Shown: positions 45,389 to 54,495, counted from the first letter of the stretch. The stretch: 64,000 nucleotides of DNA from Rhizobium binae (GCF_017357225.1 NZ_CP071605.1:1-64000), one strand, 5' to 3'. Numbers and translations: made by a program. The notes: generated by a model from the letters alone, not told the origin.

Positions 45389-47119
45389 GCTGATTAGATG
45401 CGCAACGCTGTCAGCCATTTAGAAATGCGACACTCGGCATGTCCACTTGCGCTGAGGCAAGCCCCCGACCGGACCGGCTGGGCCGGGTTGCAAGGGAAGG
45501 GAGGGGCGGGTGAGGAGCACCCCTTCGGCTTTAGCTTTGAGACTATGAGTGCCCGATTTATTCCGCTGCCTCCAGCCGTGCCAGCGCCTTCTGCCTTTTT
45601 GCGATGACCTCCGGATCATTCATGAAGTCCGTCCGCCGGCCAGGCTTGCGGCCACGCTTCTGATAACCATTGCCCTGGCTGCCATCGGGAATACCGAACA
45701 TATGATCCGTCTGGCCGGTGCGGCGAGGGCCGCTCTTGCTGCGTTGCTGTTCCCGCCCAGCCTGCAGCTCGGCGACGATGGAAAGCATGTCGTCGAGACG
45801 CTTGTTCTCGACAACCTCTGCCCGGTGGACCGACCGCAATGTATCGAAGGTTCTGTAGGGCAGGGTGAAGCTCTCGTGCATGATCTCGAGGCGGCCGTCC
45901 GGGTAGTCGCAGACAACGACCTTCTTACCCGCCAATGGCCTGGAAATCTCGGTCGGATCGAGAATGAACAAGACCTTGTCGTAACGGAGCGTCAGCGACT
46001 GCGACAGTGTGCGGACTTCCTTCCGGCACATGGCGCCATCGAGATTCTCATGGTCGGCCAGCGGTCGGTGCATGTCCTTCGGATTGCGCGGTTGCTTGCC
46101 GAACCGCGAATTGAAATCCGCAATGAACTCAGGCGCATAGGCATTGGCAGCTTCGATCGTATCGATGCCGCGAAGCCGCATCTCCTTGACCAGCCGATCC
46201 TGCAATGTCTGGTTGGCGCGTTCCACACGGCCCTTGGCTTGCGGAGTGTTGGCACAGATAATGTCGATGTTCAGCTCATAAAGCGCACGACCAAACTGCG
46301 TCAGGCCGCTCGTCCGGTCCTTCTCCGACGCATGGGTCGAACGAAAAACACCATGCTTGTCGCTATAGAAAGCCAGCGGTTTGCCCCATTGCTGCAGATA
46401 GGCTTTCGTCGCATGCAGATAATCGAACGTGTTCTCCGATCCGGCAAAGCGAAGATGTAACAGCTTGCCAGTGGCGTCATCGATATAGACGAGCAGGGCG
46501 CATTTGGGGCCGCGGTTCTCGAACCACCAGTGATGCGAACCATCGATCTGCACCAGTTCGCCAAAGCAGTCGCGCCGGCCGCGTGGCTGGAAAACCCGCT
46601 TCTTGCGCTCGCGACGCGAGATCCAGATGCCGGCCTCGGTCATCCATTGCCGCAGCGTCTCCTTGGCGACCGAAATATGATGCAGTTCGATCAGCTTCTC
46701 GCGAGCCAGCGTCGGACCGAAATCCAGATAGCGCTCCCGGATGAGATCCAGCGCCGCATTGCGAAACTCCTCGCTGTGGCGCCGGTTGCTCGGTTGTGAT
46801 CGCTTCTTGGAAACAAGGCCGGCTGGACCATTCCGGTCATAAGCCTGCAGCAGCCGATGGACCTGACTTCGACTGAGGTCGAGCAGTTCGGCAGCCTGGA
46901 CAACGCTCAGGCGTTCGTCACGGATCTTCTGGATGACTTCGAGGCGATGCAACTCTTTCTGCGACATGGTGATCATAAAGGACATGACGACTCCGACCGC
47001 TCATGGTCTCGACCAGGCTGAAGATCGTCATCCTTGCTCCCAACATTGGCTTTGACCAGTGCGTCGAGAGGCGAGACTGTCGCATCTCTAACTGGCCCAA
47101 CTGTCGCATTACTAAATAG
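45389..47119 (-). mobile_element. ISNCY-type insertion sequence, full copy
   Basis: About 1.73 kb with one transposase. The ends form an imperfect inverted repeat of about 45 bp that includes TTAGAAATGCGACA at the low end (about 45419-45432) and the complement of TTAGAGATGCGACA at the high end, each with a second ATGCG box further out. It lies directly between the two IS30 copies. Confidence 0.8.
45558..46985 (-). CDS. ISNCY-family transposase
   Basis: 475-residue transposase. The N-terminal helix-turn-helix is RLSVVQAAELLDLSRSQVHRLL (about 24-45). The integrase-type core has Asp in LVQIDGSHHWWFENRG, Asp in LAFYSDKHGVFRS and Glu in AKGRVERANQTLQDR. The C-terminal part is basic (KRGRKPGRRTDF). 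The start may be ATG 46985 or the in-frame ATG 46967 (MSQKEL), which is the form preserved in the truncated copy. The frame is intact. Confidence 0.92.
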   Translation of the reverse strand: MSFMITMSQKELHRLEVIQKIRDERLSVVQAAELLDLSRSQVHRLLQAYDRNGPAGLVSKKRSQPSNRRHSEEFRNAALDLIRERYLDFGPTLAREKLIELHHISVAKETLRQWMTEAGIWISRRERKKRVFQPRGRRDCFGELVQIDGSHHWWFENRGPKCALLVYIDDATGKLLHLRFAGSENTFDYLHATKAYLQQWGKPLAFYSDKHGVFRSTHASEKDRTSGLTQFGRALYELNIDIICANTPQAKGRVERANQTLQDRLVKEMRLRGIDTIEAANAYAPEFIADFNSRFGKQPRNPKDMHRPLADHENLDGAMCRKEVRTLSQSLTLRYDKVLFILDPTEISRPLAGKKVVVCDYPDGRLEIMHESFTLPYRTFDTLRSVHRAEVVENKRLDDMLSIVAELQAGREQQRSKSGPRRTGQTDHMFGIPDGSQGNGYQKRGRKPGRRTDFMNDPEVIAKRQKALARLEAAE

Positions 47120-47122
47120 CCC

Positions 47123-48237
47123 TGGAGAAGCTAACCCAAGTGCATCATGCCTGTCTTCAAGGGTAGGGGATCACGCCTGATCCTGCAAATGCTCCATGAA
47201 CACCTCGGCCGGCGTCTTGTAGCCAAGGCATTTACGGGGTTGGTCGTTCAGATGACGTGCGAGTTGGATCAGGTCGCGTTGTGACACGGCGACGAGATCT
47301 GTAGCTCCAGGCATGAAGCGGCGAATGCGCTTGTTGGCGTTTTCCACGGCGCCCTTTTGCCAAGGCGCACTTGGGTCGCAGAACCAGCTATGCGCGCCGA
47401 TCCCTTCTTCCAAAGCCCGGAATCCGGCAAACTCGGTACCGCGATCAAACGTGAAGCTCTGACGCGCAAAGGCCGGCAAAGGCGAAAAAGTTCTGATGAT
47501 CTTGTCCATGATCGGGCGAGAATGCCGGCTTGGATTCTTGATGAGAACGGTGTAGCGGCTCTTGCGCTCGACGAGGGACGTGACATTGGCATGGCCGAGT
47601 GGACGCTCAAAGATGAGGAGGTCGCCCTCCCAATGCCCAAACTGCGATCTATCTCCAATAAAATCAGGACGTTGGGATATGCGGTGCGAGGCTGGAAACA
47701 CACCGTCGCGCGGCTTCCTGGAGCGCAGTGGACGACGTTTGCGACGCGCTTCCGGTAGATACTGATAGAGGCCAAGCCCGTAATCTTCCTTGCTGTAAAT
47801 GAAGCGGTAGATTGTCTCTTTACAGACGCGGACGAGGCTGCGCCCCTCCAACAACAGGCGCCCGGCAATCTGCTCCGGAGACCAGCGTGCCTCCAACTGG
47901 GTGATGATCTCCGTGCGTAAATTCGGGTGCCGCCGCAGCTTTCTCAGCCGGCGTCGCCGGTCCTTGGAGATATCGTGAGCTACCGTGCTGTAGTAGCCGT
48001 CGTAGTCCGGCAGTTCACGATCGCGGAACGTGTTGCGCTTGATCTCGCGGTAAATCGTCGAACGATGGCGGCCAAGCTGACGGGCCATTTCGTTGATGGG
48101 AACTTTTGCCGCCACCAGCTGATGTAGGCGTCGCCGGTCGGCGAGAGCAAGCTGCGTATAGCATCGGGACATGCCAAAATCTCCAAAGTGAAGCCGTTGA
48201 AATCATTGGCATGTCGCACTTGGAAATAGAATGTACC
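47123..48237 (-). mobile_element. IS30-family insertion sequence, copy 2
   Basis: Second copy of the element at 44254, offset by 2869 bp, with the same ends. It is flanked by CCC at 47120-47122 and 48238-48240, a separate 3-bp target duplication. Its right edge abuts the remains of an amidohydrolase gene. Confidence 0.87.
47171..48172 (-). CDS. IS30-family transposase, copy 2
   Basis: Residue-for-residue the same 333-residue protein as at 44302, with helix-turn-helix and complete DDE core. Identity of the two copies points to recent transposition or gene conversion. Confidence 0.95.
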   Translation of the reverse strand: MSRCYTQLALADRRRLHQLVAAKVPINEMARQLGRHRSTIYREIKRNTFRDRELPDYDGYYSTVAHDISKDRRRRLRKLRRHPNLRTEIITQLEARWSPEQIAGRLLLEGRSLVRVCKETIYRFIYSKEDYGLGLYQYLPEARRKRRPLRSRKPRDGVFPASHRISQRPDFIGDRSQFGHWEGDLLIFERPLGHANVTSLVERKSRYTVLIKNPSRHSRPIMDKIIRTFSPLPAFARQSFTFDRGTEFAGFRALEEGIGAHSWFCDPSAPWQKGAVENANKRIRRFMPGATDLVAVSQRDLIQLARHLNDQPRKCLGYKTPAEVFMEHLQDQA

Positions 48238-48291
48238 CCCCTACAACCCGATGCGGCGTAATATGATTTATGGAACTGCCATGTGGGTTAG

Positions 48292-48747
48292 GATCTGGTA
48301 GTGGCCTATCTCATGCAACCCACCGTCCCCCCTGGCCAGATGGGCCTGCCACTCGAACCGACGCTGTCGCGCATCGGCCGCGAGAACTGGGCGCGCTCGT
48401 ACGCTTGGCGCGCCATTCGCGACGCCGGCATCGACCTGATCTTTTCGACAGATTGGCCGGTTTCTCCAGTGTCGCCGATGCTGTCAATTCATTCCGCCAT
48501 GACGCGTAAGCCCTGGACCGACGATCAGCCGGACAATCGGCAGACTCTTATGGAGGCGCTGGACGCCTATACTGTCCGGGGTGCCTATGCCGAATTCGCC
48601 GAATCCTGGAAGGGCCAGCTGAAACCGGGCTTCGTCGCCGACCTTGTCGTCTGGGATCACGATCTTCAAGCCATTGAGCCCGACGAAATGGTCAATGTTG
48701 CGTCGCGCTACACGATCTGTGGGGGGCGGCTCACCTACGCAGCGTGA
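48292..48747 (+). pseudogene. C-terminal fragment of an amidohydrolase (YtcJ-like, amidohydrolase 3)
   Basis: About 150 codons matching the C-terminal part of metal-dependent amidohydrolases: YAWRAIRDAGIDLIFSTDWPVSP with the metal-binding Asp, then MEALDAYTVRGAYAEFAESWKGQLKPGFVADLVVWD. The N-terminal two thirds, including the HxH metal site, are gone, and a stop precedes the fragment at 48289. IS30 copy 2 ends about 50 bases upstream, so transposition or an IS-driven deletion probably removed the rest. Confidence 0.8.
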
Positions 48748-48846
48748 GCCAAAGATGCAGGTCGAGACGAACTCGGTCAGGAAGCTTGACGAAGGGGAAG
48801 GCTCGTGATTGGATAAGTGGATACAAAAATACGGAACGATCCTTCG

Positions 48847-49518
48847 ATGTCTTCCTCCATTGCCTCATTTGGACAGCATAGCTCGACGGCAGAGGAAGAA
48901 GCGTATCGACATATCCAGCAGGCCCTTCGGCTCGGCCGCTACAAACCGGGCGAACGGCTGATCCCTGAAGACATCGCAGCCGAGATCGGCATGAGCCGCA
49001 TGCCGGTGCGGGAGGCGTTCCGGCGCCTTGCATCCGAAGGGTTGGTGGTTCTGCGTCCCAATCGCGGCTGCATCGTCGCCGGGCTCACGGTTGATGAACT
49101 CTACGAGATTTTCGAAATGCGGTCCGTGTTGGAGGGGCTTGCCGTCAGGTTGTCGATGCCGCGGATCGACGACGACGAACTCGATGACTTGGAACGCCTG
49201 CTTGACCGCATGGAGCGCGCTGGCCAGAGCGGAAGCAATGATTGGGTGGTCCGGCACCAGGAATTTCACGGCAAGATATGTGCGCTGAGTCATAGGCCCA
49301 AGCTTGTCCACCAGATCTCGGCACTGCACGTGGTGATCGAACCCTATATGCGCATCTGGTTCGACTATATCGAGAAGCCGCTTTCCGCTCGGGAAGAGCA
49401 TGCCGCACTGATTGCGGCTTTGCGTTCCGGCGACGCGCCCCACGCCGAACAGGTGATGCGGGATCATATTCTCGGCACGGCGCCAATGCTGGCCGAGTTC
49501 GTGACTCCGGGCGAGTGA
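48847..49518 (+). CDS. GntR-family (FCD type) transcriptional regulator
   Basis: Regulator of 223 residues. The winged helix reads LGRYKPGERLIPEDIAAEIG and MSRMPVREAFRRLASEGLVV; the FCD domain has LEGLAVRLSMPRIDDDELDD and HQEFHGKICALSHRP. ATG 48847 is used; GTG 48817 would add ten residues, and neither has a strong ribosome-binding site. It precedes the opine-type ABC genes by 94 bases in the same direction and is the obvious candidate for their control. Confidence 0.87.
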   Translation: MSSSIASFGQHSSTAEEEAYRHIQQALRLGRYKPGERLIPEDIAAEIGMSRMPVREAFRRLASEGLVVLRPNRGCIVAGLTVDELYEIFEMRSVLEGLAVRLSMPRIDDDELDDLERLLDRMERAGQSGSNDWVVRHQEFHGKICALSHRPKLVHQISALHVVIEPYMRIWFDYIEKPLSAREEHAALIAALRSGDAPHAEQVMRDHILGTAPMLAEFVTPGE

Positions 49519-49612
49519 TCAACGCCGACCGGAGAGAATGGCCCTAGACCGGCAATCAGATCGGTATGGGCGACGGGAACAGCTAGATAAGAGTTAAAAT
49601 AGGGGAACTGAC

Positions 49613-50464
49613 ATGAAAATTCATCGACTGGCCGCGGTCGCGGCAGTACTCGGCATGCTCGGCTTTGGCCAGACCGCCCTCGCCCAGGACGCTCCAAAGG
49701 CCATAACCATCGCGACGGAGGGTGCCTATGCGCCCTGGAATTTCACCAATGCCGACGGCAAACTGGACGGGCTCGAAATCGAACTGGCCAATGATCTCTG
49801 CGCGCGCATGAAGATCACATGCACGATCATCGCGCAGAACTGGGACGGACTTATTCCATCGCTGAAGGTCGGCAAGTTCGATGTGATCATGGCCGGCATG
49901 TTCATCACGCCAAAGCGGCTTGAGACCATAGACTTCACCCAGCCCTACGCGGTCGACCCGGGTGGGTTCGCGGTCGCCAAGGACAGCGAGCTCGGCAAGC
50001 TCGGCCTGTCCGCGGAAAAGTTCAATCTGGACGACGAGGCCGCATCCATGGCCGCGATCGAGAAGCTGAAGCCGCTGCTGAAGGGTAAGGTGGTCGGCGT
50101 ACAGTCGGCCACTATGATGGGGGAGTTCGTAAAGAAATATTTCGGCGACACCGTGGAAATCCGTGAATACAAGACGACTGAGCAACATGACCTCGACCTC
50201 GCCGCGGGGCGGATCGACGCTATTTTTGCGCAGCAGACGGCGCTCACCGCGACACTCTCGAAACCCGAATTTGCCGATTACACCTTGGCCGGACCCGGCT
50301 TTGTAGGAGGCATATTCGGACTGGGAACAGGCGCTGGCCTGCGCAAGGAAGATACGAAGCTCAAGGAGATGCTGAATACCGCAATAGACGAGGCGATCGC
50401 CGACGGCACCATCAAGCGGATCTCGGAGAAATGGGTGAAGACAGATGTGACACCGGTCAAGTAG
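49613..50464 (+). CDS. Octopine/nopaline-type ABC transporter substrate-binding protein
   Basis: Periplasmic binding protein, 283 residues, signal peptide ending near QTALA-QDAPK. The mature sequence follows the OccT/NocT/LAO pattern closely: ITIATEGAYAPWNF, then KLDGLEIELANDLC, AQNWDGLIPSL and MFITPKRLETIDFTQPYA. Proteins of this branch bind basic amino acids or opines. A hairpin follows the stop and then two permease genes. The precise ligand is open. Confidence 0.87.
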   Translation: MKIHRLAAVAAVLGMLGFGQTALAQDAPKAITIATEGAYAPWNFTNADGKLDGLEIELANDLCARMKITCTIIAQNWDGLIPSLKVGKFDVIMAGMFITPKRLETIDFTQPYAVDPGGFAVAKDSELGKLGLSAEKFNLDDEAASMAAIEKLKPLLKGKVVGVQSATMMGEFVKKYFGDTVEIREYKTTEQHDLDLAAGRIDAIFAQQTALTATLSKPEFADYTLAGPGFVGGIFGLGTGAGLRKEDTKLKEMLNTAIDEAIADGTIKRISEKWVKTDVTPVK

Positions 50465-50476
50465 GCGCGGGCGGAC

Positions 50477-50515
50477 CTGCCCGGCGGAGCGGCGCCGGCC
50501 GTTTGCGCCGGGCAG
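50477..50515 (+). promoter_or_regulatory. Intercistronic hairpin after binding-protein gene
   Basis: CTGCCCGGCG (50477-50486) and CGCCGGGCAG (50506-50515) form a perfect 10-bp stem, with a further GGC/GCC pairing inside the loop. It begins 12 bases after the stop and has no U run. Confidence 0.75.
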
Positions 50516-50538
50516 CGCGCTGAAAGGCTAGGACTCAC

Positions 50539-51252
50539 ATGATCAACCTTATGCATCTTTTGGGCTTGGAAAAGGGAGGCTGGGGGGCTGCTCTGCTTCT
50601 CGCATCCAGTGTTACGCTTGCGCTTTCCGTTCTGGGCTTTCTGCTCGGCGCGGTGTTTGGTGCCGCGGCAGCTGCAGGCCGGCTCTCTTCTCGCGGCGTC
50701 CCCGCTTGGCTCGCCCATGTCTACGGCACCGTATTTCGCGGTGTGCCCGACTTGCTGACGATATACCTGCTCTACTACGGCGGCAGTATTGCACTGACGC
50801 AGATTGGCAAGTTTTTGGGCGCTGCCGGCTTCGTCGGGCTCCCGACTTTTGCGACGGGCGTCCTCGCGATCGGCGTCATATCGGGCGCTTACCAGGGGGA
50901 GGTCTATCGCGGCGCCTACCAGGCCGTGGACCGCGGCCAGTCCGACGCCTGCAAGGCGCTTGGCCTGTCCCGATCTCAATCGCTGCGCCTCGTCATCGTA
51001 CCGCAACTGATGCGCCACGCCCTGCCGGGGCTCGGCAATGTCTGGCAGTTGGTGCTCAAAGACTCGGCGCTGATCTCCGTCATCGGCCTCGTCGAACTGA
51101 TGCGCCAGGCGCAGATCGGAGCCGGCTCGACGCGGGAACCTTTCATCTTCTATGTCGCCGCCGCCGCGCTCTACTTCGTTATCGCCGCCGTAACCGCTTC
51201 CGTCTTCCGGTATGGCGAGGCGCGGGCCTGGAGAGGCATGGTCCACGCATGA
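50539..51252 (+). CDS. Octopine/nopaline-type ABC transporter permease (OccQ/NocQ-like)
   Basis: Permease of 237 residues. It has the GTVFRGVPDLLTIYLLYYGGS segment and the loop GQSDACKALGLSRSQSLRLVIVPQLMRHALP, as in the HisQ/OccQ branch, whose members are longer than average at about 235 residues. Its stop overlaps the start of the second permease. Confidence 0.88.
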   Translation: MINLMHLLGLEKGGWGAALLLASSVTLALSVLGFLLGAVFGAAAAAGRLSSRGVPAWLAHVYGTVFRGVPDLLTIYLLYYGGSIALTQIGKFLGAAGFVGLPTFATGVLAIGVISGAYQGEVYRGAYQAVDRGQSDACKALGLSRSQSLRLVIVPQLMRHALPGLGNVWQLVLKDSALISVIGLVELMRQAQIGAGSTREPFIFYVAAAALYFVIAAVTASVFRYGEARAWRGMVHA

Positions 51253-51941
51253 TCGACGTCGCCTTCTTTCTGCAGATCATTCCCGTCCTGCTTGCTGGCC
51301 TGCCTTTGACTCTGCAGCTGACTGCAGCCTCGATGGGCATCGGTTTCCTAATGGCCCTGCTGCTCGCACTCGCCCAACAGGGAAATCGCCGGATCGTGGT
51401 CTTGCCCATCCGTGCCTTCGTTGCAGTCTTTCGCGGAACACCCCTGCTGGTGCAGATCTTCCTCATCTATTATGGTCTCGGTCAGTTCCGGCCGTGGCTT
51501 CAAGCGCTTGGAACCTGGTCATTGTTCCGCGAGCCTTACTGGTGCGCCATCATCGCGCTCAGTCTGAATGAAGCTGCCTATGGAAGCGAAATTCTGCGCG
51601 GCGCGATAAAGGCTGTGCCGCGCGGCCTGGTCGAGGCCGCTACGGCCTCAGGCATGTCGAAGCTTCTGACGCTGCGCCTGATTGTGCTGCCTCTGGCCCT
51701 GCGCCAGGCGATCCCGAATTACAGCAACGAGATCATCCTCATGGTCAAGGGCACGTCGCTGGCCTCGATCATCACCCTCATGGAGGTCACCGGCATCGCT
51801 CAAGACCTGATCTCGCAAACCTATCGCGCCGTCGAGGTCTTCGTCGCAGCCGGCGCCATCTATCTCACCCTCAACTTTGCAATCATCTCGGCGCTCAATG
51901 CGCTCGAAATCCGGCTCACGCCCTATCGGGCGCGAGCCTGA
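51249..51941 (+). CDS. Octopine/nopaline-type ABC transporter permease (OccM/NocM-like)
   Basis: Second permease, 230 residues, starting at ATG 51249 (ATGA overlap with the preceding gene). It carries FVAVFRGTPLLVQIFLIYYGLGQF and the loop GLVEAATASGMSKLLTLRLIVLPLALRQAIP. After it comes a gamma-glutamyltransferase gene where an ATPase gene would be expected. Confidence 0.88.
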   Translation: MIDVAFFLQIIPVLLAGLPLTLQLTAASMGIGFLMALLLALAQQGNRRIVVLPIRAFVAVFRGTPLLVQIFLIYYGLGQFRPWLQALGTWSLFREPYWCAIIALSLNEAAYGSEILRGAIKAVPRGLVEAATASGMSKLLTLRLIVLPLALRQAIPNYSNEIILMVKGTSLASIITLMEVTGIAQDLISQTYRAVEVFVAAGAIYLTLNFAIISALNALEIRLTPYRARA

Positions 51942-51979
51942 GGCATGCCCTGCCGCCACTGACGAGGAGAATGAACCAA

Positions 51980-53572
51980 ATGCGCAACTTTGAGAAGCCG
52001 ACACGATCCGTTGCCGTGTCGCGCCACGCGATGGCGGCGACCTCGCACCCTTCAGCGACGCTTACGGCGCTGCAGGTCATGGAACGCGGCGGCAATGCCA
52101 TGGATGCCGCCATTGCCGCCTGCGCGGTGCAATGCGTCGTCGAACCGGGCTCGACCGGCATCGGCGGCGACTGTTTCGCACTCTATGCGCCCGGCGGATC
52201 GGACAAGGTCATTGCCTACAATGGCTCGGGCCGCACCCCTGCCGCGCTGATGGCCGACTGGTTTGACGAGCGAAGGCTGACGGAGGTACCACGCCAGTCA
52301 CCCGCTGCGGTCACCATCCCCGGGGCGATCGACGCATGGACACGCCTGCACTCCGATTACGGCCAACTCCCTTTCGCTGACGTGCTGGCGCCGGCCATCC
52401 GCCTTGCCGAAGGTGGTTATGCGATCACGCCACGCGTCCATCGCGATTGGTCGTTGGAAGAAAAACTGCTTGCCGCCGACGCGACGGCAGCGCGGATCTT
52501 CCTTCCTAGCGGGCGGGCGCCAAAGATCGGCGAGGTGCATCGTCAGCTGGAGCTGGCGGAAACCCTGAAGCGCGTCGCCGCCGAGGGGCGCGATGGCTTC
52601 TATGGTGGCCCCGTCGCCGAGGACATAGTCGCCTATCTGCGTTCCCTGGGCGGGCTTCACACGATGGAAGACTTTGCCAACGCGCGCGGGGAGTATGTAG
52701 CCCCTGTCACCACCGACTTTCGCGGCTATACGATTCACGAATGCCCGCCCAACGGCCAGGGCATCATCGCGCTCCTGATCCTCAATATCCTGAGCCGCTT
52801 CGACGCTCACGGCGACCCGCAATCGCCGGACCGGCTGCATATCGAGATCGAGGCAACACGCCTGGCGTATGCCGCCCGTGACGCCTGGATCGCCGATCCG
52901 GACAAGGCGAAAGTACCAGTCGATGAGTTGCTGTCGGATGCGCTGGCCGACAGGCTCGCGGCGATGATCGACTTGAAGAAAGCGCTGACCGACCTGCCGC
53001 CGTTCGAAATGCCGCTTCATCGCGACACCGTCTATATCTCGGTCGTCGACCGTGACCGCAATGCCGTGAGCTTCATCAATTCGATCTTCGACAGTTTCGG
53101 CACGGGCCTCGTGGCGCCAGGTTCTGGCGTTATACTGCACAATCGCGGCCAGAGCTTCTCGGTTAAACCCGGTCATCCAAACTGTGTTGGCCCCTCGAAG
53201 CGACCACTGCACACGATCATCCCGGGCATGATGACCCGCAATGGCCGGGTGGAGATGCCCTTCGGCGTGATGGGCGGCTATTATCAGGCGCTTGGCCATG
53301 CGCATTTGATCTCCAAGGTTCTCGATTACGGGATGGATATGCAGGAGGCGATCGATATGCCGCGCGTAATGCCGACATCCGATGGAACGAGAGTGGAGGC
53401 CGAGCACACGATTGATGGCGCAACCAAAGCCGAACTCGAACGGCGGGGCTTCACCTTCTCTCCCGCGGGGGACCCGATCGGCGGCGCGCAGGCGATCCAA
53501 ATCGACTGGGAGAACGGCACACTGATCGGCGCATCGGAATCACGGAAAGACGGCATTGCGCTGGGAATCTGA
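51980..53572 (+). CDS. Gamma-glutamyltransferase family protein
   Basis: Ntn-hydrolase of 530 residues that cleaves or transfers gamma-glutamyl groups. The catalytic Thr (T350) begins the small subunit in DTVYISVVDRDRNAVS; precursor cleavage before it would give subunits of about 349 and 181 residues. Other family marks are GGNAMDAAIAA near the N-terminus and the SGRTPA segment. No signal peptide is seen, so a cytoplasmic role on an imported gamma-glutamyl compound is likely. ATG 51980 is ten bases after GAGGAG; ATG 51971 is too close. It is 38 bases after the permeases. Confidence 0.88.
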   Translation: MRNFEKPTRSVAVSRHAMAATSHPSATLTALQVMERGGNAMDAAIAACAVQCVVEPGSTGIGGDCFALYAPGGSDKVIAYNGSGRTPAALMADWFDERRLTEVPRQSPAAVTIPGAIDAWTRLHSDYGQLPFADVLAPAIRLAEGGYAITPRVHRDWSLEEKLLAADATAARIFLPSGRAPKIGEVHRQLELAETLKRVAAEGRDGFYGGPVAEDIVAYLRSLGGLHTMEDFANARGEYVAPVTTDFRGYTIHECPPNGQGIIALLILNILSRFDAHGDPQSPDRLHIEIEATRLAYAARDAWIADPDKAKVPVDELLSDALADRLAAMIDLKKALTDLPPFEMPLHRDTVYISVVDRDRNAVSFINSIFDSFGTGLVAPGSGVILHNRGQSFSVKPGHPNCVGPSKRPLHTIIPGMMTRNGRVEMPFGVMGGYYQALGHAHLISKVLDYGMDMQEAIDMPRVMPTSDGTRVEAEHTIDGATKAELERRGFTFSPAGDPIGGAQAIQIDWENGTLIGASESRKDGIALGI

Positions 53573-53623
53573 GGATTTTGGGCCTTCACAACTATGTTGC
53601 ACCAGCTCAGCGGAAGGAACGAC

Positions 53624-54217
53624 ATGGCGCGCGCAATCCTTGTGATCGACGTTCAAAAAGCCTATACCGATCCGGCTTCGCCCTTGCATTGCGTCGGCAA
53701 TGCCGACGTGATCGCCAACATCAACGCTATCGTGGCCGCGGCCGAAACGGCGGGCGACCTCGTGGTTCACATCCGCCATGTCCATCGTGCGGATAGCTCG
53801 GATGCCGGCCGAATGTTCGATTTCAGTGGCAAGGTGGGCGAACTCGGATTTGTCGCGGGGACCGAAGAAGTCGATGATGACCCGAGACTCAGGATTTCCA
53901 CTGGCGCCCTGACGATCAGCAAGCAGCGCTATTCCAGCTTCGTGGGTACAGGGCTCGACCGGATGCTGCGGGAAAGGTCGATAAACCGGATCGTGGTGAC
54001 CGGATTCATGACCAATTTCTGCTGCGAGGCAACCGCGAGGCATGGGCACGACCTTGACTATTTCGTCGATTTCCCCGTCGACGCGACCGGGTGCCCCGAC
54101 CTGTCGGAAACGGCAACGCAGGACACGATCAAGGCAGGCACAGCCGCGACCCTGGCCGCAGGCTTCGCAAGAGTCATGACGACAGCGGAATGGCTGACAG
54201 TATTCCAAGCCCGATGA
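53624..54217 (+). CDS. Isochorismatase-family cysteine hydrolase
   Basis: Hydrolase of 197 residues. The catalytic triad is complete: D9 (LVIDVQKAYTD), K100 (ISKQRYSSF) and C133 (FMTNFCCEATARHG), with a cis-peptide region before the Cys. Such enzymes cleave amides or carbamoyl groups (nicotinamidase, N-carbamoylsarcosine amidase, biuret and related hydrolases). ATG 53624 follows GGAAGGA. It is 51 bases after the gamma-glutamyltransferase gene and probably acts downstream in the same pathway. Confidence 0.87.
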   Translation: MARAILVIDVQKAYTDPASPLHCVGNADVIANINAIVAAAETAGDLVVHIRHVHRADSSDAGRMFDFSGKVGELGFVAGTEEVDDDPRLRISTGALTISKQRYSSFVGTGLDRMLRERSINRIVVTGFMTNFCCEATARHGHDLDYFVDFPVDATGCPDLSETATQDTIKAGTAATLAAGFARVMTTAEWLTVFQAR

Positions 54218-54255
54218 GTGGACACTAAGCACCTCCGGTTCCACACTTTGAACGG

Positions 54256-54495
54256 ATGATAGAACTGGGCCATTCCGGCCTCTCCATCGCTCCCTTGATA
54301 CGGGGCGACAATGTCCTCGGCTGGACGTCGACGAACAGACGGGTTTTCCGCCTACTCGACGCCTTCGTCGATCACGGCTTCGCCGCGCTGCGGCTAACTG
54401 CCGAGGATCTTACGCAACTTCCGCCTGATGCACCAATCGCACCTGGCGAGAATTACGTCCAACCAGAAGGGATGCACATTCCTTTGAGGGCCTAA
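54256..54495 (+). pseudogene. Internally deleted aldo/keto reductase remnant
   Basis: The first 45 codons (LGHSGLSIAPLIRGDNVLGW ... FRLLDAFVDHGF) match the N-terminus of YajO-type aldo/keto reductases. They are joined directly to RLTAEDLTQLPPDAP, which looks like the C-terminal region of the same family. The catalytic Asp/Tyr/Lys/His part is missing, so the product is non-functional. Confidence 0.6.

Noticed and set aside
45111..45422. Small frames upstream of the IS30 transposase start
   Set aside because: They overlap the transposase start and terminal repeat; no family features or start signals.
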